The notes under the pieces were generated by a model, which saw only the letters and a program-made list of their open reading frames with translations, was not told the origin of the DNA and ran no database searches. Made by a program: the position numbers and the translations under genes. This document shows, piece after piece, positions 25,801 through 37,800 of a stretch of DNA of 64,000 bases (positions within the stretch are counted from its first letter, which is position 1; every line of letters begins with the position of its first letter). The stretch lies in NCBI RefSeq assembly GCF_902729425.1, contig NZ_CACVCH010000052.1:1-64000 (forward strand), given 5' to 3'. This DNA comes from Magnetospirillum sp. SS-4 (GTDB lineage Bacteria > Pseudomonadota > Alphaproteobacteria > Rhodospirillales > Magnetospirillaceae).

Positions 25801-28800
25801 GGGCGGTGGTGGCAACCGGCGCCGACGGGGTGGATACGGCGGATTTCGTTGCCGGTGTACTGCCTTCGGGAACCCTCAGCTTCGCAGCGGGCGAACAAAG
25901 CCTTCTTGTCACTCTTCCCATCACCACCGACGCGGTGGTTGAAGCGAATGAAGGCTTCGTGATTCGCCTGTCCAACGCCAGCGTCGGATCCCAGGTCATC
26001 GTAAATGACGCGGTCGGCACCATCCTCAATGACGACGCGCTGTTCTCCGTGGCGGCCGATGCATCCAGCATTGCCGAAGGTCAGTCGGGTGTCACCCAAA
26101 CCACGTTCCGCATCACCCGCAGCGGCGATACGTCGGGCGTGGATTCCGTGAACTATTCCGTTACGGGAAGCGGGGCTAACGCAGCCTCCGCAGCGGACTT
26201 CCAAGGGGGGAGTCTGCCCAGCGGCACCGTCACGTTCCAGGCCAACGAGACCGAGAAATTGGTGACGATCAACATCGCCACCGACAGCGTCATCGAGGCC
26301 GCCGAACAATTCACCCTGTCCTTGTCTTCACCCAGCGCCGGTTCTCTGGTCAGTTCCACCGCCTCCAGCGCCACGGTCACCATCACCAACGATGACGACC
26401 AATTGTCCATCGCCGCTTCCAGTGCCGATGCGGCCGAGGGTGGAACCGGCGGCGGCGCGGCCCTGACCTTCACCGTGACCCGCACGGGCGACACCTCGAC
26501 CACCTCCACCGCCAATTGGGCGGTAGCGGGGCAAGGCGCCAATCCGGCCAGTGCTGGGGATTTCCAGGCCACCAGCGGAACGGTCACCTTCGATCCCGGC
26601 GTCACGTCGCGCACCATCACGGTGAATGTGGCCGGCGACTATTCCAACGAAGCCGACGAAGCGTTCACCATCACCCTGTCGGGGGCCAGTGCCGGCACCA
26701 CGCTGGGCACGGCCTCGGCCAACGGGGTGATCCGCAACGACGACACCGGCCTGGCCATAGCCGCGACCACGACCAATCTGACAGAAGGGGATTCAGGCTC
26801 GAAGACCCATGTCTTCACTGTCACCCGCTCGGGCATCGTGACGGGTGCCACCACGGTGGATTGGAGTATCGGCGGAGCGGTGGACGCCTCAGACTTCGCC
26901 GTGACCTCGGGAACGGTTTCGTTCGGGGCGGGTGAAACCAGCAAGACCATCCAACTCCAGGCCCAGGGCGACACCGATATCGAGGCCAACGAAGCGTTCA
27001 CGGTGACACTGGCCAATGCCAGCAGCAACGCCCACATCCAGACCGCCACGGCCAATGGCACAATCGTCAGCGATGATTCCGGCCTAGCGATTTCTGCTGT
27101 CGCCGCTACGGTAAACGAAGGGGCAAACGGTTCCGGCACCACCATCCAGTTCACCGTCACCCGCAGTGGCAACACCGCCGGAACGTCCACGGCCAACTGG
27201 AGCCTGTCGGGTGATGTGAACGCCGCGGATTTCGGCGGCACGCTGCCCAGCGGCACCGTCACCTTCAATCCCGGCGTGACCACCCAGACCATTTCGCTGT
27301 CACTGTCAGGCGATGATGCAGTGGAGGCGGATGAAGGCATCACCGTCACATTGTCGTCGCCCAGCGCCGGGACGGCCATCACCACGGCATCGGCCTCGAC
27401 GACCGTGATCAACGACGACACATCGCTCGCGCTTCCCGCCAGCGTGGGAAGCTTGGCCGAAGGCGCGGATTCGACAACGGCCCAAATCGTCGTCACAGTC
27501 ACCCGCGCCGGTCGCACTGATGGAGCGACCACCGCTCAATGGCGTATGACCGGAGGCACGGCCAACGCCAACGATTTCCAGACCGGTCAGGACGCATTGG
27601 GCGACAATGGCGGCCTTCCCAGCGGCACGGTCACCTTTGCCGCGGGTGAGACCACCAAGGACATCACACTCGTGGTCAAGGGCGACGGAGCGGTCGAGGC
27701 GGACGAAACGGTCCAGATCACCCTGAGCGATCCCGGCGGCAACGTGGAAGTGGTAACCGGGACCGTCACCGCGACCATCACCAACGACGATGTCGGTTTC
27801 TCCATTGCCGCCCTTGATGCCGTCAAGGCCGAAGGCAACAGCGGCACGACCAGCTTCACCTTTACGGTGACCCGGGCGGGCAGCATCTCCAGTGCCGCCA
27901 CCGTGGATTATGCCGTACTGGCAGCCGCTTCGGGGGACAGCGCCGACGGAAGTGACTTCCCGTCCGGGTTCCCCAGCGGGACCGTGTCCTTTGCGGCGAA
28001 CCAGTCACAGGCGACGCTGACCATCCAGGTATCGGGCGATACGGTGGTCGAGACCGACGAGGGGTTCCGGGTCCAATTGTCCAACGCCAAGTTGGCCGAC
28101 AATACACCTCAGACCATCATCACCGCCGAGGCTTCCGGGACCATTCGCACCGAGGACGTGACCTATTCGGTTGCGGCCAACCAAGCCAGTTGGGCGGAAG
28201 GCAATTCCGGCGCCACCACCATGACCTTCACGGTCACACGCAGCGGCGACACCAGCGAAGCCAGCACGGTCGCCTATGCGCTGACTTCGCCCAATGGCGG
28301 CTCCGGGGCCGATCTGTCGGGCGGCGTTCTGCCGTCCGGGACGATTTCCTTTGGTGTGGGCGAGACCAGCAAGACCGTGACGGTCGATGTGGTCGGCGAC
28401 ACCGTGGTGGAAACCGACGAGATTTTCACCTTGACGCTGTCTTCACCGTCCAAGGGCGTGGTGACCGGAGCAACCGCGTCGGCCACCGTCACCAACGACG
28501 ACTCGTCCTTCGCCATCAGCGCCAATTCGGCCAACCACACCGAAGGACACTCGGGCTCGTCGAACGCGGTCTTCACGGTAACCCGCAGCGGCGATCTCAG
28601 CCAGGCGGCCACGGTGACCTGGGCGGCACAGGCGGGGAACGGCATCGACGCGGCCGATTTCGGGGGCAGCGTCCCCAGCGGCACGCTGAACTTCGCCGCC
28701 AATCAAAGTTCGGCGACAATCTCGGTTGGTGTGACCGGTGACACGACGGTGGAAAACGACGAAACGCTGTCGGTGACCATCAGCGGCGCCAGCATCGGCA

Positions 28801-31800
28801 CCATCACCAACGCCACCGCCAGCACCACCATTATCGGCGATGACGACAGCTTCTCCATCGCCGCCGACACCGCGTCGGTGGCCGAGGGGCATTCCGGCAC
28901 GAACGCCCTGACCTTCACCGTGACCCGCACCGGGCCGGCCCACGGGGCAAAGACCGTCAATTGGGCGGCAAGCGGTCTGTCGGCCAACGATTTCGTCGGC
29001 AACGCGATCCCCAATGGCACCCTGACCTTCGCGGATGGCGTGACGTCACAAACGATCACCATCAACCTTGCCGCCGACACCACCGTCGAGACTGACGAGG
29101 TGCTGACCGTTTCCCTGTCCTCGCCCTCGACAGGCGCGACCTTGGCAACGTCCAGCGCCACCACCACCGTCACCAACGACGACGCCCAAGTGGCGGTCAC
29201 CGCGCAGTTGGCCGACAAGGCCGAAGGCAACACCGGTACCGTGCCCTTCACCTTCGAGGTCACCCGCAGCGGCTTCTTGACCCAATCCAGCTCGGTGCAA
29301 TGGCGGCTGACCGGAACAGGCTCCAACGATCCGGTAGCGTCCGACTTCGCCACCGGCGACACCATCGGCGACAATGGCGGACTGCCCAGCGGCACCGTGT
29401 CCTTCGCTTCGGGCGAGACCACCAAGACCATCACGATCCAAGTCGCCGCGGACAGCATTCTTGAAAACAACGAAACGTTCCAGGTTGCCCTGTCCAATTC
29501 CTCGACCGGAACCGTGGTCGGCGGATCTGCGGCCAACGGCACGATCCAGAACGACGACGCCGAGCTGAACTTTACCGGGTCCACCTCCCTGAGCTATGCC
29601 GAAGGCGACAGCGGCTCGGTCGCCTACGCCTACACCATCACGCGATCGGGAAACACCAGCCAGATTTCCACCGTGAATGTGGGCGTGTCGGGCGATCTGA
29701 GTGTCGGCGAATACACGCTTAGCGCGGGTTCCATCACTTTCGCCTCGGGTGAGACCTCGAAGACCGTAACGGTCAACGTCAACGGCGACAATTCCGTCGA
29801 ATCCAACGAGAGCTTCGCCGTCAGTCTGAGCGGAACGAGCGCGGGCACCAGCATCGGTGCCACCGGGTCCGCGACCGGAACCGTTTTGGAGGATGACACC
29901 GGTGTCACCATCACCGGTGGTACCATCTCCAAGGCCGAAGGGAAGGCCTCGGAGTCGGACACCTACAGCTACACCCTGACCCGGACAGGATCGACCCGCG
30001 AAGCAACCTTCAATCTGTACTGGGGAGCCTACGACCCAAGCGGCAGCTTGGAAGATCCCGCTGCCGCCAATGACTTCTCCTCGGCAGTCGTCAGCCGCCA
30101 GGGCGGCGGCACGGATTCCTTGACGTTCGGTAACTACACCACCGTGACATTTGTTGCCGGAGAGATGACAAAGACCGTCACCGTGACCACCACCGGCGAT
30201 AATACGGTTGAAAATGACGAGTGGTTCCGCTTGTTCCCCGCATCTGGCGGCGCGACGTCTGTGGATTATTCTGGCGGTGAAGTCTATGGCGAATTGCTGC
30301 GCGACGAATCCGGCATCCGCAGCCGCGGCGCGGTCGCCAGTGTCGGGTCGCAATCAATTCTCAGCTCCATTACCGAAGGCGACACCGCAGCCGACGGCGG
30401 CTCCGGCGCCACGACCACGGTGACCTGGTGGTTCGACCGTCTCTACAGCACATCGGGAACCGCCAGCTTCGATTGGTATGTGTCGCCAGTATCGACCAAT
30501 GCAGACGACTGGGCTGCGGGGCAAGACAGCCTTGGCACCAAAGGTGGCTATCCCAGTGGCACAGTGACCTTCGCCGACGGTGAAGCCAACGCCTATGTGA
30601 CCTTCAACATCGCGACCGACAATATCGGTGAGTTAGGGGAAGATTTCCGCGTCTTTGCCGAAAACCCAAGCGGCGGAAGCAGCATCTCGGAATCGTATAA
30701 CAGCGCCAACATCGTAAACGACGATACGGTGTTCACGGTGGGGTCCAACGGGACTGTGGACGAGCCCGTTTCCGGCACCGCGAACGTCGTCTTCACCATC
30801 AATCGGGACGGCGACACCCGAGGCACCGACACGGTGGATTGGAGCATCGTCTTCCCCGGCAGCGAGACGGGGAACGAGGCCATTGACACCCCCGCCGACT
30901 GGTACAAGCTGGACCCGTCGGACGTGGATCTGGCTAGCGTGGCGTCCACGACCGGCACGCCCAGTTACGATACGAACAGCAGGACGCTCAGCGGCACTTT
31001 GACCTTCGCGAACGGCCAGACCTCACAGACCGTTACCCTTCCCATCTTGGCCGACACGTTGCCGGAAAGCTGGCGGGAATATATCGAAATCAACCTGAGC
31101 AATGCCCAAAACGTAAACCAGGGTGAAGCCCAGCATGACCTTGAGACGCCCACCATCCTGGATTCGACGGCCTCGGCCTGGGTGTTTGACAATGAACCCG
31201 GCAACCTGATCACGGTCGTTGCCGACAAGACCTCCTTCTATGAAGGAACCGATTCGGCAAGCACGGTGACCTTCACCCTGACCCGCTCGGTTGCGAATGG
31301 CGGATCCATCGCCCATCCCATCACAGTGGGGTGGGAAATCAAAAACATGGATCCCTCCGACAGCGGTGAAAGCAGCCGCCGCGAAGATGTGACCTCCGTG
31401 ACCGGTGACTCCTCCATATCCAACCATAGCCTGACCTACGGGAATTACTATGGCGCCGTCACGTTCGGTGCCAACGAGACAACGAAGACCGTCACCGTCA
31501 CGTTCGTCAATGACGTGAATGTGGAAAGCGACGACCAATTCCAGTTCTCGATCCTGTCACCGCGCGACACCACGGAATATCCGTGGTCTTCCACCTATGC
31601 CGGTGAGAGTTCCGCTTATAATGGCGAGAATTACGGATCGGCTGGCGTCGACACCGACAACAACCCTGACACGTCCAACGCCGCTGATAACCCGCTGTCC
31701 ATCACCATCTTGAACGACGACACCCGCTTGTGGCTTTCGGGACAGGAAGGCGTCTCGACTCCGTCGCTTTCCATCACCGAAGGCGACAGTGGGACCAAGT

Positions 31801-34800
31801 CCCTTTCGGTGACGCTGGTGCGCTATGGCCGGCTCGACACCGACATCACGCTTTCCTATACCCTGACCAACGGAACCACCAGCAACGCCGATTGGGCGGC
31901 AATGACTGGGACCGTGACCGTGCCGGGCGGCAGTTCCAACCCTGTTCTGACCCTGCCCTTGATCGCCTCGGATACCGACATCGAAAACAACGAATCCTTC
32001 ACCCTGACCTTTACCAATTCCGACACCAGCGTCCGCTTCGGTCGCAACGCAGACAACCTGTCCAACACAATGGCCATCAGCGGCACCCTGGCCAATGATG
32101 ACACCACCTATGCCATCGTGGCCAACCAAGGCGCACAGGTAGAAACCGACCAGGGCCAATACGCCACCTACACCTACACCGTCACCCGTGCGGCCAACGG
32201 CTATACCGGCGCGTCGACCGTGGAATGGCGCGTGACCGGCACCGGGGCAAACCCGGCCGATGCGACGGACTTCGCCACCTCGGACGCCCTTGGCAACAAT
32301 GGGGGACGTCCGTCCGGCACGGTCAGCTTTGGAACCAACGAATTCTCGAAAACCGTCACCATCCTGGTTCGCGGCGACATCACCGCCGAGAACAGCGAGA
32401 CCTTCCAGGTTGCACTGTCCAACCCGTCACTGGGTCTGGTGGGAAGCGGCACCGCGAACAGCACCATCACCACCGACGACACCGGCATCGCCATCGCCGA
32501 TGGCGGCACGATCACCGAAGGGGACAGCGGGTCGCAAAATGTGACGTTCACCGTCACCCGTTCGGGCGATCTGACCGTCACATCGACCATGAATTGGGCG
32601 GTGACGCACCAAAGCACCGACGCGGCGGATTTCACCGGCGCCACTTCCGGTTCGCTGACCTTCAGCGCCAACGAATCCTCGAAGACGATCACCGTCGCGG
32701 TCGCCGGCGACAATGAATTGGAGAACGACGAGACGTTTTCGGTCTTGCTGAGCGGCTTCACCAATGTGGACGAGGTGCTGGACAATACCGGCACCGCCAC
32801 CATCGCCAACAGCGATGCAAGCTTCAGCATTGCCGCGACCTCGGCCAACGGGCTGGAAGGCGCGGGCGGCCAGACTTTCACCATCACCCGTGACCGCTCG
32901 ACAGCGCAGAACCAGACCATATCCTGGCAGGTTCAAGCCGTGGCGGACGGTGCGGTGGCAGCTGATTTCGGCGGCTCCTTGCCGTCAGGAACCGTGACCT
33001 TTGCGCCGGGCGAGTTGACCAAGACCATCACCGTCACCCCCACCGATGACGCCGTGGCCGAGGGGGACGAAGCCTATAACGTGACCATCTCTGGCGGCGC
33101 GGGCACCACCGGGGACACCATCACCACCGCTACGGCTGGCGGCACGATCCGCAACGACGATGCCGCCGTTGCCATTGAACAGGTGGTGACGTCCCAGGCC
33201 GAGGGACATGGCGATACGACCTATTCCTTTACCGTCCGCCGCACCGGCAATACCACCGGAACCGCCAGTGTGAACTGGGCGGTCACCGGAAGCGGTGCCG
33301 ACCCGGTGGAAGGTGCGGATTTCAGCGGTGGCGCCCTGCCTTCGGGCACTGTCAATTTCGCCGACGGCGAGGCGGTAAAGACCATTACCTTGACCGTGGC
33401 CGGCGATTCCGTGGTGGAAAACGAGGAAGGCTTCACCGTCACCTTGTCCAACCCGGTGAACGCGACAATTGTTACGGCAAGCACCACCGGCGCCATCACC
33501 AATGACGACGCCACGATCGCCATCGCGGCGACGGATGCCGACAAGGCCGAGGGCAATTCCGGCCAAACTCCGTTCACCTTCACCATAACGCGCACCGGTT
33601 TCCTGGGCACGTCGGCTTCGGTCAATTGGGCGGTAACCTCGGCCCAGGCGGACGGCACCGATTTCAGCGGCGGCGCGCTTCCGTCCGGCGTGGCCACCTT
33701 CGCATCCGGAGCAGCAACGGCCACCGTTACCGTGAATGTTCAAGGTGACGTGACGGGCGACGGTGACGAAGCCTTCACGGTGACCTTGTCCAACCCGCCT
33801 TCCGGCATCACCGTCAGCACAGCGACGGCCACCGGCACCATCCGAACCGACGACATCGTCTTTGCCGTGGCGTCCCCCGGCGCTGTGCTGGAGGGGGACA
33901 GCGGCACGACGAATTTCGATTTCGTCGTCACCCGTTCCGGCGATTTGAGCGGAAGCCAAACCCTGACCTGGACGGTTGCCGGGACAGGCGCGGACCCCGC
34001 TTCCGCCGGCGATTTCGGCGCCACGACCGGCACCATCACCTTCAATGCATCCGACACAACCAAGACCATTTCGGTGCCCGTGGCGGGCGACACCGCGGGC
34101 GAGGCGAATGAGGGTTTCCGCCTCACCTTGACCGGACCTGGCGGCGTGGTTTTCACCAACAACACCGCCGATGCCACCATCACCGACGACGAAGCATCGC
34201 TGCGTGTCAGTGCCCTTGATGCCGTGAAGTACGAGGGAGGTTCGGGCACCACCACCGACCTGACCTTCCGTGTCACCCGCTCGGGCAACACCAGCAGCGC
34301 GGTGACTGCGGACTGGGCCGTGGTCAACGGCACCACCGATGGCACGGATTTCACCGGCACGACGACGGGCACCGTCTCCTTCGCATCGGGCGAGACCGAA
34401 AAGATCATCACCGTCACGGTTCAGGGCGATGTGTCGGTGGAGGCATCCGAGGCCTTCTCCGTTCAGTTGTCCAACGCTTCGGCAGGTGCCGACATCATCA
34501 CGGCCAGCGCGTCTGGCACCATCCGATCGGACGACACCCACTGGTCCTTGTCGCTGGTCTCCTCGGCGACCCAAATGGAAGGCGACGCCACTGGCACGAC
34601 CTTCACCTACCGCGTCACCCGTGATGGCGGATTGAACGCGGGCACCGTGGATTGGTCGTTGGCCGGCCAAGGTGCTGACGCAGCAACCGTCGAGGATTTC
34701 GGAGGAACGTTCCCCTCGGGCACGGTAACCTTCGCCGATGGCGAAGCCACAAAGGATTTCACGGTCACCGTTTTGGGCGACAATGTGCTGGAAGCCGACC

Positions 34801-37800
34801 AGGGTTTCCGGGTCTCCATCGCCAATCCCACCGGCACGGGGGTGCACACCCTTGGCACCACCCAGGTGGACGCGACCATCGCCAATGACGACGACACCCT
34901 GGCCATCACTGCCAGTTCGCTGTCGGCCACAGAGGGCGATTCCGGGACGTCGGCCTTGACCTTTACCGTCACCCGCACGGGCAGCCTTTCGGGGACATCC
35001 ACCACCGGATGGCGCATCAAGGCGGGCAGCGACACCGACGCCTCGGACTTTGCCGCCACCTCGGGCACGATAACCTTCGCCGACGGCGAGAGCAGCAAGA
35101 CGGTCTCTTTGGCACTCAACGGCGACACCACCGTGGAATCCGCCGAAAACTTCACCGTCGAGCTATATAATCCCGGTGCGGGCAGCGTGATCACCACGGC
35201 CGAAGCAACGGGCACGATCACCGACAACGACATTGATCTGACCCTGACCGGCAGCACCACCTCAATCATGGAAAACGCCTCGGTCCGCGAGCTGGTCTAC
35301 ACCGTCACCCGGACCGGCCGGACCGATGGAGTGACCACGGTAAACTGGGCCGTTTCCGGCACCGGAGCATCACCGGTTTCAGCCGCCGATTTCTCGGGCA
35401 GCCAAGACATCTTGGGCACCAATGGCGGTTTGCCGTCGGGAACGGTGACCTTTGCCGCCGGAGAAACGGTCAAGCAGATCACCGTCATCGTCGCCGATGA
35501 CGGTGCCCACGAGGCGAATGAGACTCTGACCCTCAGTTTGGCGTCGCCTTCGGGTAACGCCGAAATCGCCGCCAACAACGTGGGCGGCACCATTCTCAAT
35601 GATGATGATTCGCTGGCCGTGGTGGCGGTGGATGCCGACAAGCAGGAAGGTGCCAGCTCGGCAATCACCAACTTCACATTCCGCATCGACCGCACCGGCA
35701 GTCTGGACGGCACCGCCAGCGTAAACTGGGCCGTCGCCGGAATTGGAAGCCATCCCGTTTCATCGGCGGAATTCGTCGCCTCCTCGGGCACGGTCGCGTT
35801 CGCCGATGGTCAAAGCAGCGCCCTGGTCACGGTTGCCGTCCGTGGCGACGCCGTGGGCGAATTCGACGAAAACTTCCGCATCACCCTGTCCGACGCCAGC
35901 TTCGGGTCCAACATCATCGGCGCAACGGCCAATGGAACCGTCCGCAACGACGATCCCGCCCTGTCCATCACGGCCGATCAGGCCAGCAAGGCGGAAGGCA
36001 GCGGCGACACCACCTTCAGCTTCACAGTGACCCGAACCGGCAGCACGGCGGGTGTGTCGTCCGTGGCCTGGGCGGTCCAGGGCAGCGGCACCGACGCCGC
36101 CAACGTGTTGGATTTCGGCGGCTACCTGCCGTCGGGGACCGTGACCTTCGCCGCCGGTGAATCCACCAAGACCATCAATGTGACCGTTGTTGGTGACACT
36201 GTCGGTGAAAAGGATGAGACATTCTCGGTCGTGCTGAGCGGCGCCGTTGGGGCCGATATCATTCTTGACCGCGCCCAAACAACCATCACCAACGATGACA
36301 CGGCGTTGTCCATCGCCGCCACGTCGGCAGACAAGGCCGAAGGCGACAGCGGCACCACGCCCTTCACCTTCACGGTCACCCGCTCGGGTCTGACCTCGGG
36401 GGCATCCAGCGTGGATTGGGCCGTCACCGGATCAGGCGACTTCTGGGCCGATGCCACCGATTTCGCTGGCAATGTGCTGCCTTCTGGAAGCCTGAACTTC
36501 GCGGATGGCGAGAGCACCAAGACCATCACGGTCAATGTGGCGGGCGACGCCACAGCAGGCCAGAACGAAGGCTTCACAGTCACCCTGTCCAATGCGTCCA
36601 GCGCCACGGTGATCAACGCCACCGCGTCGGGAACCATCCGCAACGACGACAGCGAAATCGCCATCAACACACTGGCCTCCAGCGTGGCCGAGGGCAATAG
36701 CGGGACAACCGCCTTGACCTTCCAGGTCACCCGGACCGGCGACACCACCCGATCCGCCACTGTTGACTGGCAGGTGGTCGGCGCGGGCGAAGCACAAGCA
36801 GACGGCACCGATTTCGTGGGCGGGACCCTTCCCACCGGATCCGTAACCTTCGCGGCGGGCGAATCCACCAAGACCGTCACAGTCCAGGTGGCTGGCGACG
36901 CGACGGCGGAAAACACCGAGACGTTTAACGTCGAGCTGGTCAATCCCGGCACCAATGTCACCATCAGCGCGGTATCGGGCAGCGCCCAGGGCGCCATCCT
37001 CGCCGACGATGTCGGCCTGTCCATTGTCGCCGTGGCCGCCAACAAGGCAGAGGGGCGCAGCTCCTCGGCTACTCCGTTTACCTTCAAGGTGTTCCGCACC
37101 GGTGCCAGCGATAGCGCGGTGACGATCAATTACGCCGTCACCGGAATTGGCGCCAACGCCGCCAACGCAGCCGATTTCAGCAGCGCCATGACCGGCAGCG
37201 TGGTCCTGGCGGCGGGCGTCGCCAGCACCCTGATTTCGCTGGACGTGGCCGCCGACACCGTCGCCGAGGCTGACGAAACGTTCCGCATCACCATTTCGGC
37301 GACGGGGGCCTCAATCCTGACCGGAACCGCCGACGGAACAATCGTCGACGATGACAGCGGCTTCTCGGTGACCGTCAATCAGGCGAACCAGGCGGAAGGC
37401 GGTACCGGTGCCGTCACGGAATTCGTCTACGATATTACCCGCGCCGGCGACGCGACAGCCATTCAGACCGTCAACTGGGCGCTGACCGGATTGGGAGCGT
37501 CGGCCGCCGATGCCACGGATTTCGTGGGCGGCGTCCTGCCAAGCGGTTCCTTGACGTTCGCTTCGGGCGAAACCTCCAAGCAGGTAGCGGTGCAGGTGGC
37601 GGGAGACACCGACGTGGAAGCGGCCGAGAATTTCCGCATGACCATAAGTGGCGGGGCCGGAATCGTCATCGTCGATGCCACGGCGGATGCCGTTATCGCC
37701 GCCGACGATTCGGCTTCGGCGAACGCCGACCGTTTGATGGGAACCAGCTCGCCCGACGTTCTTGATGGGCTGGCGGGTGACGATTTGCTGTATGGCGGTC

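Noticed and set aside
23900-37700. Regularly spaced repeats that could suggest a CRISPR or satellite array
   Set aside because: The units are about 310-370 bases, translate into diverged Calx-beta domains in one open frame, and have no short identical repeat with unique spacers.
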